A stretch of DNA of 64,000 nt from Streptomyces sp. CB00316 (GCF_001905595.1 NZ_LIXI01000004.1:186001-250000); one strand, 5' to 3'; counted from the stretch's first letter, positions 8,215 to 17,401 are shown. The notes: generated by a model from the letters alone, not told the origin. Made by a program: numbers and translations.

Positions 8215-8394
8215 CCCACCAGGGTAGTTCCCTGCCCGGAGGATCACTCCGGCGACGTCTTGTCACCGGACGCAGGGCCATTAGCCTTGGACCAGGCGGG
8301 TCACGGTGACCCGCTGTACTGCTATCCGGAGCCGTTGCCCGTTGGCGAGCACGGCTCTTTCCGCACATTGACGAGTACGAGGACGGGGACAGAC

Positions 8395-8778
8395 GTGCCC
8401 ACCGGCAAGGTGAAGTGGTTCAACAGCGAGAAGGGCTTCGGCTTTCTCTCCCGCGACGACGGCGGCGACGTCTTCGTGCACTCGTCGGTACTCCCTGCCG
8501 GGGTCGACGCACTCAAGCCCGGCCAGCGTGTGGAGTTCGGCGTGGTCGCGGGCCAGCGCGGTGACCAGGCCCTGTCCGTGGTGGTCCTCGACCCCACCCC
8601 GTCCGTCGCGGCCGCCCAGCGCCGCAAGCCGGACGAGCTGGCGTCGATCGTGCAGGACCTGACGACGGTCCTGGAGAACATCACGCCGCAGCTGGAGCGC
8701 GGCCGCTACCCGGACAAGGCCGCCGGCGCGAAGATCGCGGGCCTGCTGCGGGCGGTCGCGGACCAGCTGGACGTGTAG
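8395..8778 (+). CDS. cold-shock domain protein with C-terminal extension
   Basis: A 127-aa cytoplasmic RNA/DNA-binding protein. Residues 1-66 form a complete cold-shock domain with both RNP motifs: GKVKWFNSEKGFGFLSRDDG (RNP1 KGFGF) and DVFVHSS (RNP2 VFVH). The following 60 residues are an alpha-helical extension (ELASIVQDLTTVLENITPQLE) absent from the usual 67-aa Csp. GTG start with AGGACGGGG upstream. It converges on mqnD with a 24-bp gap. An RNA-chaperone role follows from the family; the extension's role is unknown. Confidence 0.9.
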   Translation: MPTGKVKWFNSEKGFGFLSRDDGGDVFVHSSVLPAGVDALKPGQRVEFGVVAGQRGDQALSVVVLDPTPSVAAAQRRKPDELASIVQDLTTVLENITPQLERGRYPDKAAGAKIAGLLRAVADQLDV

Positions 8779-8802
8779 CCGGAGACCGGAACAGGGACAG
8801 GG

Positions 8803-9681
8803 TCAGGGGAACGCCAGCGCGTCCGGGCCGAGGGGCGGTACGAGCCCCTCGGCCGCGGCGCGGGTGAGCAGCCCCCGGATCGCCGCGTAGCCGTCCTCGC
8901 CGAGGTCGGCTGTGAACTCGTTCACGTACAGCCCGATGTGCTGGTCCGCGACGGCCGGGTCCATCTCCTGGGCGTGCTCCTGGACGTACGGCCGGGAGAC
9001 CTCCGGGTTGTCCCAGGCCAGCCGGACCGAGCTGCGGACCGAGTCGGCCAGGCGGCGCAGGGTCTCCTCGCCGAGGGAGCGCTTGGCGATGATCGCGCCG
9101 AGCGGGATCGGCAGGCCGGTGGTGTCCTCCCAGTGGCGTCCCATGTCGGCCAGGTTGTGGAGCCCGAAGTTCCGGTACGTGAAACGGGCCTCGTGGATGA
9201 CGAGACCGGCGTCCACCTTGCCGTCCCGCACCGCCGGCATGATCTCGTCGAACGGCATGACGACGACCTCGCCGACCCCGCCCGGGACCATCTCCGCCGC
9301 CCAGAGCCGGAACAGCAGGTAAGCCGTCGAGCGCTCGCTCGGCACCGCGATCGTCCGGCCCGTCAGGTCGAGGCCCAGCTCCTTGGTGAGGACGAGCGGG
9401 CCGCAGCCCCGGCCCAGCGCCCCGCCGCACGGCAGGAGCGCGTACTCGTCCAGGACCCAGGGCAGGACCGCGTACGACACCTTCAGGACGTCCAGCTCGC
9501 CGCGCTCGGCCATGCCGTTGGTGATGTCGATGTCCGCGAAGGTCACGTCCAGCGCGGGCGCGCCGGGGACGCGGCCGTGGGCCCAGGCGTCGAAGACGAA
9601 GGTGTCGTTGGGGCAGGGCGAGAAGGCGATCTCGATCGGGGCCCCGGCCGTGGCGGGGGCCGTGTTCGCGTCAGTGGTCAT
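8803..9681 (-). CDS. mqnD: 1,4-dihydroxy-6-naphthoate synthase (menaquinone, futalosine route)
   Basis: MqnD (292 aa) converts cyclic dehypoxanthinyl futalosine to 1,4-dihydroxy-6-naphthoate in the alternative menaquinone pathway used by Streptomyces. Seen: a periplasmic-binding-protein-like fold with the family signatures IEIAFSPCPNDTFVFDAWAHG near the N-terminus, LDVTFADIDITNGMAERGELDV, then KVSYAVLPWVL and GLVIHEARFTY. Its ATG overlaps the end of mqnB by 11 bp, so the two are translated together and act in adjacent steps of one pathway. Confidence 0.95.
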   Translation of the reverse strand: MTTDANTAPATAGAPIEIAFSPCPNDTFVFDAWAHGRVPGAPALDVTFADIDITNGMAERGELDVLKVSYAVLPWVLDEYALLPCGGALGRGCGPLVLTKELGLDLTGRTIAVPSERSTAYLLFRLWAAEMVPGGVGEVVVMPFDEIMPAVRDGKVDAGLVIHEARFTYRNFGLHNLADMGRHWEDTTGLPIPLGAIIAKRSLGEETLRRLADSVRSSVRLAWDNPEVSRPYVQEHAQEMDPAVADQHIGLYVNEFTADLGEDGYAAIRGLLTRAAAEGLVPPLGPDALAFP

Positions 9682-10372
9682 GCCGGTTCCAACCTTCCAG
9701 TACGGGTCCGCTCTTCCCGAACGCCTCCGTGAGCGCGGCCAGCGCGTCGCCGATGCGCCAGGCGTCCCGGTCGCGGGGGCCGACGGCGTTCGAGACGGCC
9801 CGCAGCTCCAGGACGGGCACCCCGGCCCGCTCGGCCGCCTCGCCGACCCCGAACCCCTCCATCGCCTCGGCCAGCGCACCCGGGTGCGCGGCGAGCAGGG
9901 CGGCGGTGCGGGCGGCGGTGCCGGTCACGGTGGAGACGGTGAGGACGGGGCCGGCGGCGGCGCCGGTGGCCGTCGCGACCTCCCGTACGAGTGCGGGCGG
10001 GGGCACGAAGCGGTCCCGGCCGAAGCCGAGCGAGGTGACGGGCAGGAACCCGTCCGGAGTCTCCGCACCCAGGTCGGCCGCGACGATGTCGCTCGCCACG
10101 ACGAGCGAGCCGAGGGGGGCGGCGGGGGCGAACCCGCCACCGATCCCGGCGGAGACGACGAGCCCGTACGGCTGCGAAGCCGACGCCGAAGCCAGGGCGA
10201 AGGCCGCCGCCGCAGCGGCCGCCGACGGCCCCGCACCGCCCGCCAGGACGTCGAACGCACCGCTGCGGTGCAGCTCGGCCCCCGGGACGGCGAGGGCATC
10301 CGGCGTGCCCCCGAACGCACGCGTGACCGCGTCCCGTTCCACCGGGACAGCGGTCACGACGAGCACACGCAC
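9671..10372 (-). CDS. mqnB: futalosine hydrolase
   Basis: MqnB (233 aa, GTG start) removes hypoxanthine from futalosine to give dehypoxanthine futalosine. It has a nucleoside-phosphorylase fold: MRVLVVTAVPVERDAV at the N-terminus, the glycine-rich VVSAGIGGGFAP, SLVVASDIVAADLGAET, and the catalytic-region AMEGFGVGEAAERAGVPVLELRAVSN with the ME/E-R-x-S pattern typical of MTA/SAH nucleosidases and futalosine hydrolases. It overlaps mqnD by 11 bp downstream, consistent with a two-gene operon. Confidence 0.95.
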   Translation of the reverse strand: MRVLVVTAVPVERDAVTRAFGGTPDALAVPGAELHRSGAFDVLAGGAGPSAAAAAAAFALASASASQPYGLVVSAGIGGGFAPAAPLGSLVVASDIVAADLGAETPDGFLPVTSLGFGRDRFVPPPALVREVATATGAAAGPVLTVSTVTGTAARTAALLAAHPGALAEAMEGFGVGEAAERAGVPVLELRAVSNAVGPRDRDAWRIGDALAALTEAFGKSGPVLEGWNRHDH

Positions 10373-10414
10373 AGGGAGAGCCTCAGGGCCTCGGAGAACA
10401 GGGGGCGGGGAAGG

Positions 10415-10894
10415 TCAGGACGTCTTCTTGAGCTCGAACTGCCAGATGCCGGTGAGCTTCTTGCCGTTGGTCTCCACGATGGAGACGTTCGTCTTGCTGG
10501 CGGGCTCGCCCGTCTGGCTGGCGAAGAAGGCGCTGCCGGGGATCGTCCGGTAGGTCTTCTCGAACGGCTCCTGCTCGGCCTGCTGGCCGTTGATGAAGAG
10601 GGTCCAGCCCCGCTCGGCGATCTCGGGGTCGACGCCGAAACGGACCTTGTCGTCCATCGCGACCTCGATGGTCTTCTCAGCCTTCTTGTTGAGGCAGCCC
10701 TGGATCAGCGATTCCTTGATCGCCTCACCGTCGTTGTAGCAGGCCGCCTCGGAGTTCACCGACGTCGTGCCGACCGTCACGGTGGCGAGCGGCGTCGGCT
10801 TGTCGCAGGCGGACAGGACAAGGAGTCCCGCGGACACGGCACCAAGAGCGACGCCGATTCGACGGCCCTTACCGGAGAAGAACGCAACGGTCAT
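10415..10894 (-). CDS. DUF2771 family lipoprotein
   Basis: A 159-aa predicted lipoprotein: basic N-terminus (GKGRRIG), hydrophobic stretch, and lipobox LSAC at about residues 27-30, giving a lipidated cysteine facing the outside of the membrane. The rest resembles the DUF2771 family (VRFGVDPEIAERGWTLFINGQ, KTNVSIVETNGKKLTGIWQFEL). Two cysteines (AACYND, QGCLNK) could form a disulfide. A TAGCCT hexamer ends 7 nt before the ATG, suggesting a leaderless message. It sits just upstream of mqnB on the same strand; function unknown. Confidence 0.8.
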   Translation of the reverse strand: MTVAFFSGKGRRIGVALGAVSAGLLVLSACDKPTPLATVTVGTTSVNSEAACYNDGEAIKESLIQGCLNKKAEKTIEVAMDDKVRFGVDPEIAERGWTLFINGQQAEQEPFEKTYRTIPGSAFFASQTGEPASKTNVSIVETNGKKLTGIWQFELKKTS

Positions 10895-10921
10895 GGGCCG
10901 AAGGCTATCGGTCCCGTCCGC

Positions 10922-12373
10922 TCACGCCACGCGGGGGTGCGGCGAGCCGCGCCGCTCGGACCCCAGGAGGCCCCGTACGGACGTGGCCGCGCCGAGGGCG
11001 AGGATGCCCGCGGCGACGGACATGCCGAGCGCCGCGTTGAGCGGCAGCGCGATCCCGATGCCGCCGCCGACCACCCACGCCATCTGGAGCAGGGTCTCGG
11101 ACCGGGCGAAGGCGGAGGTGCGGACCTCCTCGGGGACGTCCCGCTGGATCATCGCGTCCAGCGACAGCTTGGAGAGGGCCTGGGCGAACCCGGCGACCGC
11201 GCCGAGCGCGGCGACCGCCGCGGTGGAGAAGAAGATCGCGGCGAGGACCGCCGTGCCCAGGGCGAGCCCCAGCACCGTCGCGATGATCACCTCGGGCCCG
11301 CGCGCCCGGAGCCAGGCGCCCACCGCCGTACCGCAGGCGTTGCCGACCCCCGCCGACACGCCGACGATGGCGAGCGAGACGGCCGCGCTCTGGCCGGCCA
11401 TCGGGTGATCGCGCAGCAGGAACGCCAGGAAGAAGATCAGGAAGCCCGAGAGGGCCCGGTGCGCCGCGTTGGCCTGGAGGCCGTGGAACACCGACCCGCC
11501 GACGGACCGGAGGCCGGGCGGCCGCTCCTTGGCGGGCTTCTCCCCGTTGCCGCTGCCGCCGTTCCTGCCGCGCTTCGGCTTAGGTTCGGGGCGCCGTTCG
11601 GGCTCCGCACGGTGGGGGAGGTGGGGGTGGTCCTGCGGGTCGATCAGGCGGGCCCGGCGCTCTCCCTTGGCGGAGTCCACCTTGGGCGGCATCGTGAAGG
11701 CGAGGAAGGTGCCCACGATGAAGATCGCGCAGGCGCCGTAGAGCGGCCAGGCGGAGCCGATGGTCTGGAGGCCGGCCCCGATCGGGGCCGCCACCCCCGT
11801 GGCCAGGAGCCCCGCCAGGGTGACCCGGGAGTTGGCTTTGACCAGGGAGAACTTCGGTGGCAGCAGCCGGGGCACGACGGCGCTGCGCACCACCCCGTAC
11901 GCCTTCGAGGAGACCAGCACCCCCAGCGCCGCCGGGTACAGCTCCAGGCCGCCGGTGGCGACCGCCCCCGACATGGTGAGCGCCAGCAGGGCGCGGGCCA
12001 GCATCGCGCCCGCCATCGCGGCCCGGCGGCCGTGCGGCAGCCGGTCCAGCAGCGGGCCGATCACCGGGGCGAGCAGGGTGAAGGGGGCCATGGTGATGGC
12101 GAGGTAGAGCGCGACCCGCCCGCGCGCCTCGTCGGTCGGGACGGAGAAGAAGACCGTGGAGGCGAGGGCGACGGTGATCATGACGTCACCCGCGCCGTTC
12201 ACCGCGTGCAGCTCGATGAGTCTGCCGAGGCCGGATTCCCCGGCTCCATGGGCGTGCGTCGCCTTGCGGATACCGCGCGCCGTGCCGGTGAACGGGGTGC
12301 GCAGGGCACGACCCGTCGCCCGTCCCGCCCTGCGGAGCGGGCCGGGACCGTCGTGCGACCTGGCGGCAGTCAC
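10922..12373 (-). CDS. MFS transporter
   Basis: A 483-aa membrane carrier with about 12 hydrophobic segments in two halves. These are joined by a charged cytoplasmic loop (EPERRPEPKPKRGRNGGSGN region, about residues 250-285). It begins VTAARSHDGPG at a GTG that follows a CACTAT hexamer by 6 nt. Recognisable segments include FTLLAPVIGPLLDRLPHGRR, which fits the MFS loop-2 pattern D-R-x-x-x-R/G-R, and RDVPEEVRTSAFARSETLLQ in the second half. Substrate unknown. It lies 27 bp upstream of the DUF2771 gene on the same strand and may be co-transcribed with it. Confidence 0.85.
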   Translation of the reverse strand: MTAARSHDGPGPLRRAGRATGRALRTPFTGTARGIRKATHAHGAGESGLGRLIELHAVNGAGDVMITVALASTVFFSVPTDEARGRVALYLAITMAPFTLLAPVIGPLLDRLPHGRRAAMAGAMLARALLALTMSGAVATGGLELYPAALGVLVSSKAYGVVRSAVVPRLLPPKFSLVKANSRVTLAGLLATGVAAPIGAGLQTIGSAWPLYGACAIFIVGTFLAFTMPPKVDSAKGERRARLIDPQDHPHLPHRAEPERRPEPKPKRGRNGGSGNGEKPAKERPPGLRSVGGSVFHGLQANAAHRALSGFLIFFLAFLLRDHPMAGQSAAVSLAIVGVSAGVGNACGTAVGAWLRARGPEVIIATVLGLALGTAVLAAIFFSTAAVAALGAVAGFAQALSKLSLDAMIQRDVPEEVRTSAFARSETLLQMAWVVGGGIGIALPLNAALGMSVAAGILALGAATSVRGLLGSERRGSPHPRVA

Positions 12374-12801
12374 CCCGTCATAGTGCCCCAACCCTGGCCG
12401 GTATGAACGGTGATCGGCTGCGGACGCGCGCGTGACGCCCTGTCGGACCAGTGGGGCCGGGCGGCCGGAACGCCGGGGCGGGACGGGGCCGCGCAAGGCT
12501 CCCGGGGGCGGCGGTGGCCGGATTCGGAGAGACGGATACGGCACGTTTGGGACGGGCAGGTGGGCGCGGAGCGGCGGAGAGGGTAGCGTGCGTAACGCGC
12601 CACCGGCGGTTGTTCTTGGCCGCGCGCCTCTCCGCGATCCCGCAGAATGGGTGGCAGAAGGCGCGCCCGAGGCAGGCACAACGGGTGTGGACGTCGACGC
12701 GGCCCCCAGGTCCGCTCCGCCCGCAACTGTCTGGCCGAAAACGGCAATCGTGCAGCAGCTGGCGCGCTCGTGAGACTGGCGTATGGAGAGAAGCGAGACC
12801 T
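12374..12801. other. 428-bp intergenic region upstream of the DUF3027 gene
   Basis: I see no credible gene here on either strand. Open frames exist, but they are low-complexity Gly/Arg-rich artefacts of the GC content. The region probably holds the divergent promoters of the MFS and DUF3027 genes; a TAGCGT hexamer near 12586 is a possible -10 box on the plus strand. Confidence 0.5.
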
Positions 12802-13728
12802 GTGAGTGCTGCGACGACGCGAAGCCGTACGGCCCGTACCCCCGTCCCCGACCGCCTGTGCGCCGAGGCGGTAGACCTCGCGCGCGCGGCGGCGGAGGAA
12901 GCCGCCGCCCCCGGCGTGGTCGGTGAGCATGCCGGTGTGGTCTCCGAGGGGGACCGCGTCGTCACGCATTACTTCGAGTCCAAGGAGCCCGGCTACCGGG
13001 GCTGGCGCTGGGCCGTGACCGTCGCGCGGGCCTCCCGCGCGAAGAACGTCACCCTGGACGAAACGGTGCTGCTGCCGGGGGCCGACGCGCTCCTGGCGCC
13101 GCAGTGGGTGCCGTGGAGCGAGCGGCTGCGCCCCGGAGACCTGGGCCCCGGCGACCTGCTGCCCACGGAGGCGGAGGACCCGCGCCTGGAGCCCGGCTGG
13201 ACGGGCGAGGACGAGCCGCCGCCGAACTCGATCGTCTCCGAGGAGCTGGCCGAGCTCGTCGACGCGGAGGACGCCGAGCTGACGGACCGGCCGGTGGCGA
13301 TCAGCCGCGGCTCCATCGCCGCGGTCGCCGACGAGCTGGGTACGCGGCGGGCGCGGGTGCTGTCGAGGTACGGGCTGTACGAGGCGGCCGACCGCTGGGA
13401 CGAGGCGTTCGGCCCGAAGACGCCGATGGCGCAGGCGGCGCCGGCGACGTGTGTGAGCTGCGCGTTCCTGATCCCGATGGCGGGTTCGCTGAAGCAGGCC
13501 TTCGGGGTGTGTGCGAACGAGATCAGCCCTGCCGACGGGCATGTGGTGTCGCTGGCGTACGGGTGCGGGGGGCACTCGGAGGCGGCGGTGATGCCGACGC
13601 CGCCGAAGCCGGCGGCGCATGCGCTGGACACGATGCGGGTGGACGAGTACGCGTTCCGCTCCGAGCGCGACGGCGGCTCGGTCCCGCCGGAGCCCGACGG
13701 CGCGTCGGAGGACCTGGGCCACTCGTAG
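12802..13728 (+). CDS. DUF3027 protein
   Basis: A 308-aa protein of the actinobacterial DUF3027 family; molecular role unknown. Seen: the N-terminal helix DRLCAEAVDLARAAAEE, then VTHYFESKEPGYRGWRWAVTVARA, LLPGADALLAPQWVPWSERLRPGDLGPGDLLPT, and two paired-cysteine segments: ATCVSCAFLIPMAGSL, and the later pair FGVCANE with YGCGGHSEA, possibly binding metal. GTG start after GAGAGAAGCGAGACCT. It is followed 250 bp later by the sacsin/Hsp90-like ATPase gene on the same strand, a neighbourhood I recall as common in Streptomyces. Confidence 0.85.
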   Translation: MSAATTRSRTARTPVPDRLCAEAVDLARAAAEEAAAPGVVGEHAGVVSEGDRVVTHYFESKEPGYRGWRWAVTVARASRAKNVTLDETVLLPGADALLAPQWVPWSERLRPGDLGPGDLLPTEAEDPRLEPGWTGEDEPPPNSIVSEELAELVDAEDAELTDRPVAISRGSIAAVADELGTRRARVLSRYGLYEAADRWDEAFGPKTPMAQAAPATCVSCAFLIPMAGSLKQAFGVCANEISPADGHVVSLAYGCGGHSEAAVMPTPPKPAAHALDTMRVDEYAFRSERDGGSVPPEPDGASEDLGHS

Positions 13729-13740
13729 GGGCCGCGTTCA

Positions 13741-13763
13741 AGCCCGTCCGGTTCGAGGACGGA
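13741..13763 (+). repeat. Streptomyces dispersed palindromic repeat, copy A
   Basis: agcccgtccgg followed by ttcgaggacgga matches the abundant Streptomyces intergenic element of the form AGCCCGTCCGGCGTTTGAGGAC. It lies just after the DUF3027 stop. Copy B at 13855-13879 is the same element in the opposite orientation. Confidence 0.6.
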
Positions 13764-13854
13764 CCCGTCGACGTGGCGACGTGGATGCGGGTCGCCCACG
13801 CGGGGTGCTGTGCCCGAGGTTCCTTGTCTCGCGAGCGCCCACCCGGCCGAGGGT

Positions 13855-13879
13855 TCCGTCCTCATACGCCGGACGGGCT
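13855..13879 (-). repeat. Streptomyces dispersed palindromic repeat, copy B
   Basis: tccgtcctcatacgcc followed by ggacgggct is the inverted counterpart of copy A. Together the two copies could form a large cruciform or RNA hairpin with about 90 nt between the arms, in an otherwise gene-free 250-bp gap. Confidence 0.6.
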
Positions 13880-13978
13880 CGGGTTGGCTGGGGGCCGGGT
13901 CCGCGTGCACGGTACCTTCGGGCGCACACTGGGCGGCACAGGGACGCCACCCACACCACGGCGGACGGAGTCGACAGC

Positions 13979-16900
13979 GTGAGCATGAATGCGACCGAGG
14001 GGGCCGATCCGTTCGGGACGGCGCGGCTGCGGCGCGGCGTGCTCGACGCCTGGGGCGCGGGCCCCGCCCGCTTCCGGGAGGACGCCAACGCCGAGGAGGA
14101 CCTCGCCCTCGGCGGCTACCGCGACCGCCTCGTCGTCGAGCTAGCCCAGAACGCCGCCGACGCCGCCGCCCGGGCGAACGTCCCCGGCAAGCTCCGCCTC
14201 ACCCTGCACCCCGCCGCCCCCGGCGACCCCGACGGACGCTGCGTTCTCGCCGCCGCCAACACCGGCGCCCCCCTGGACGCCACCGGCGTCGAGTCCCTCT
14301 CCACCCTCCGGGCCTCCGCCAAGCGTGAGGGCCACGAGTCCGCCGTGGGCCGGTTCGGCGTCGGGTTCGCCGCCGTCCTCGCGGTCAGCGACGAGCCCGC
14401 CGTGCTCGGCCGCCACGGAGGCGTCCGCTGGTCCCTGGCCGAGGCGCGCGAGATGGCCCGGAACGCGGCCGTCGGCTCTCCCGGCCTCGGCGAAGAGCTG
14501 CGCCGCCGCGACGGCCACGTACCCCTCCTGCGCCTCCCGCTGCCCGCCGAGGGCACCGCCCCCGAGGGGTACGACACCGTCGTCGTGCTGCCGCTCCGCG
14601 ACGGCACCGCCGAGGACCTGGCCGCCCGGCTGCTGGCCGCCGTGGACGACGCGCTGCTCCTCACGCTGCCCGGCCTGGCCGAGGTCGTCATCGAGACCCC
14701 GGACGGGGTGCGGACCCTGAGCCGCTCGGCTGACGGCCCGTACACGCACATCGACGACTCCGCGCACGGCCTGAACCGCTGGCGCACCGTCCTCCACCAC
14801 GGCCCGGTGGAGCCCGCCCTCCTCGCCGACCGCCCGGTCGAGGAGCGGCTGCGCCCGCACTGGTCGGTCACCTGGGCGGTCCCCGTCGACGAGGTGGGCG
14901 CACCGCTCCGCCCCCGTACGGCCCCGGTCGTCCACGCCCCGACCCCCACCGACGAGCCCCTCGGCATCCCCGCCCTGCTCATCGCCTCCCTCCCCCTGGA
15001 CACCGCCCGCAGGCATCCCGCGCCCGGGCCGCTCACGGACTTCCTGGTGGAGCGGGCGGCCGACGCGTACGCGGAGCTGCTGGGCGCCTGGCGGCCCGTG
15101 TCGACCGGCACCATCGACCTGGTCCCCGGGCCGCTCGGCAAGGGCGGCCTCGACGGCGCCCTGCGCGGCGCGATCCTGGCCCGGCTGCCCCGGGTCGCGT
15201 TCCTGGAGCCCGCCGCGCCCCGGGACCCCGAGGCCGATCAGAGCTGGGCCGACGACTGGGACCGGGACCAGGGCCAGGACCGTACGGCCGGCACCACCGC
15301 CCCCGGCACCACCGCCCTCCGCCCCGTCGAGGCCGAGGTCGTCGAAGGCGTCGGAGCCGAGACCGTACGGGTCCTCGCCGAGGTGCTGCCCTGTCTGCTG
15401 CCCGCAGGCCTGGAGCGCCGCCCCGAGCTCCGTTCCCTCGGCGTCGCCCGCGTCCCCCTGACCGAGGCCGTCGATCGCCTCGCCGGGCTTGAGCGCGACC
15501 CCGCCTGGTGGCACCGCCTCTACGACAGCCTCGCGGGCATCGATCCCGACCGCCTCACCGGCCTCCCCGTCCCGCTCGCCGGCGGCCCGGAGGACGAGCA
15601 GGCGGGCCGCCCGCCGCGCACCACCATCGGCCCCCGCCAGGTCCTGCTGCCCCTCCCGGACGCCCTCACCGGCCCCGTGCTGGCCCGTCTGGCCCGGCTC
15701 GGCCTCAAGGTCGCCCACCCGGACGCCGTCCACCCGCTGCTGGAGAAGCTCGGCGCCCTGCCCGCCACGCCCCGCGCTGTGCTGACGACCCCTCAAGTGC
15801 GGGCGGCGGTCGCCGGATCGCTGGAGGCGGGCGAGATCTGGGACGAGGACGCGCTCGACGGCGACGAGCTGGCCGAGACCGTCCTCACCCTCGTGCGCGA
15901 CGCCGAACTGGCCCCCGGCGACGAGCCCTGGCTCGGCGTGCTGTCCCTCCCCGACGAAGAGGGTGAGCCCGCCCCCGCGGGTGAACTCGTCCTCCCCGGA
16001 AGCCCGTTCGCCCAGATCATGCGCGAGGGGGAACTGGCTCTCGTGGACGAGGAGCTGGCCGACCGCTGGGGTGAGGCGCCCCTCACCGCCTGCGGGGTGC
16101 TCGCCACCTTCGCCCTCGTCCGGGCCACCGACGTCGTCCTGGACCCGGACGAACTGGAGCCCCGCGACAGTGACTTCGCCGAACCCGACGACGCCGGGCT
16201 GCTGGACGCCGTCGACGTGTGGTGCGAGGACCTCCTCGACCAGCTGCCTCAGACCCCGGTGCCGCCTGTCGCCACCGAGATCGTCGCCGTACGGGATCTG
16301 GACCTGGTGGACGACGACGCCTGGCCGCAGGCGCTCGCGATGCTGGCGCAGCCGCCGCTGCGCGACGCGCTGACGCAGCCGGTGCGGGTGCTGCTCCCGG
16401 ACGGGACGACGCGGTCCGTGCGCCCGTACACCGCGTGGTGGCTGCGCGACCACCCCGTACTGGACGGCCGCCGCCCCGCCGGACTGCGCTCGGCCGGCGG
16501 CGACCCGGTCCTGGCCGGGCTGTACGACGCGGTGGACGCCACCGGCTTCGACGACGCCCAGGTGCTGCGGGCCCTCGGGGTGCGCACCTCGGTCGCCGCC
16601 CTCCTGGACGAGCCGGGCGGTGCGGCCGAGCTGCTGGGCCGGCTCGCCGACGAGGACCGGCCCGTCACCCCCGTACAGCTGCACGCCCTCTACACGGCGC
16701 TCGCCGAACTCGACCCGGACCAGGTGACGCTGCCGGACGAGCTGCGGGCGGTGGTCGACGGGGACGTGGCGGTGGTCGACGCGGCGGACGCCGTGATCGC
16801 GGACGCCCCGGACGTGCTGCCGCTGACGGAGGGGCTGCCGCTGCTCCCCGTAGCCCCTTCCCGGGCCGCCGAGTTGGCCGAGCTGCTCCAGGTGCGGCGG

Positions 16901-17209
16901 CTCGGCGAGACGATCGAGGCGGGCGTGACGAGTGAGGGCGAGGAGCACCGCGTACCGGGGTCCGTCCGGGCCCTGCTCGGCCCCGTCACTCCGGACACGT
17001 ACATCGAGCACCCCGAACTCCGCGCGGGCGGCGTGGAGCTGGACTGGCGCCGCACCCGGGACGGGGTCGTCCACGCGTCCACCCTGGAGGGCGTCGCGGC
17101 CGGGCTGGCCTGGGCGGCGGGCCAGTGGCCCCGCCGCTTCGAGGTCGCGGCCCTGCTGGAGGACCCGTCGCGCACGGAGGAGCTGGCGCGGGACCGCTGG
17201 TTCGACTGA
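13979..17209 (+). CDS. sacsin/Hsp90-type GHKL ATPase protein
   Basis: A 1076-aa protein whose first 200 residues form an Hsp90-like ATP-binding domain. Motif N is LVVELAQNAADAA (E and N of the GHKL N-box), the G1 region is AAANTGAPLD, and the G2 loop is VGRFGVGFAAVLAVSD. This matches the sacsin N-terminal ATPase-like family of actinobacteria. The remaining roughly 850 residues are unassigned, acidic and Leu/Asp-rich, with no membrane segment. GTG 13979 and ATG 13985 are both possible starts; CGGAG favours the GTG. A chaperone-like role is an inference from the domain. A strong terminator follows at 17350. Confidence 0.85.
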   Translation: MSMNATEGADPFGTARLRRGVLDAWGAGPARFREDANAEEDLALGGYRDRLVVELAQNAADAAARANVPGKLRLTLHPAAPGDPDGRCVLAAANTGAPLDATGVESLSTLRASAKREGHESAVGRFGVGFAAVLAVSDEPAVLGRHGGVRWSLAEAREMARNAAVGSPGLGEELRRRDGHVPLLRLPLPAEGTAPEGYDTVVVLPLRDGTAEDLAARLLAAVDDALLLTLPGLAEVVIETPDGVRTLSRSADGPYTHIDDSAHGLNRWRTVLHHGPVEPALLADRPVEERLRPHWSVTWAVPVDEVGAPLRPRTAPVVHAPTPTDEPLGIPALLIASLPLDTARRHPAPGPLTDFLVERAADAYAELLGAWRPVSTGTIDLVPGPLGKGGLDGALRGAILARLPRVAFLEPAAPRDPEADQSWADDWDRDQGQDRTAGTTAPGTTALRPVEAEVVEGVGAETVRVLAEVLPCLLPAGLERRPELRSLGVARVPLTEAVDRLAGLERDPAWWHRLYDSLAGIDPDRLTGLPVPLAGGPEDEQAGRPPRTTIGPRQVLLPLPDALTGPVLARLARLGLKVAHPDAVHPLLEKLGALPATPRAVLTTPQVRAAVAGSLEAGEIWDEDALDGDELAETVLTLVRDAELAPGDEPWLGVLSLPDEEGEPAPAGELVLPGSPFAQIMREGELALVDEELADRWGEAPLTACGVLATFALVRATDVVLDPDELEPRDSDFAEPDDAGLLDAVDVWCEDLLDQLPQTPVPPVATEIVAVRDLDLVDDDAWPQALAMLAQPPLRDALTQPVRVLLPDGTTRSVRPYTAWWLRDHPVLDGRRPAGLRSAGGDPVLAGLYDAVDATGFDDAQVLRALGVRTSVAALLDEPGGAAELLGRLADEDRPVTPVQLHALYTALAELDPDQVTLPDELRAVVDGDVAVVDAADAVIADAPDVLPLTEGLPLLPVAPSRAAELAELLQVRRLGETIEAGVTSEGEEHRVPGSVRALLGPVTPDTYIEHPELRAGGVELDWRRTRDGVVHASTLEGVAAGLAWAAGQWPRRFEVAALLEDPSRTEELARDRWFD

Positions 17210-17349
17210 GGGGCATCGACGGAGAACGCCTTCATGGAATCTTCGTGATGGTGTACGACCCTTCACCTGAGGCGGGGGTCTGTTCTGTCGAGTGATCAAC
17301 TGACAGACCGGACCGCCTCGTGGGTACGCGGAGGTAGCGACCGGCACAG

Positions 17350-17387
17350 GAGAAGCCCCGGGAGGTCTCGGCCTCCCGGGGCTTCTC
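17350..17387. terminator. bidirectional terminator hairpin
   Basis: A perfect 16-bp stem (gagaagccccgggagg / cctcccggggcttctc) with a 6-nt loop, located between the convergent ATPase and P-type ATPase genes, 15 bp past the latter's stop. No long T-run, as usual in Streptomyces. Confidence 0.85.
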
Positions 17388-17401
17388 CGTCCGTCCGGCC
17401 C

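Noticed and set aside
12783..12880. Alternative frame just before the DUF3027 start coding METC-like residues with C-x-C-C
   Set aside because: No separate ribosome site, Pro/Arg-rich continuation, and it overlaps the recognised DUF3027 start.
14141..17347. A 1068-codon open frame antisense to the Hsp90-like ATPase gene
   Set aside because: Composition (Gly/Arg/His-rich, no domain) is that of a GC-driven shadow. The plus strand has a recognisable ATP-binding site.
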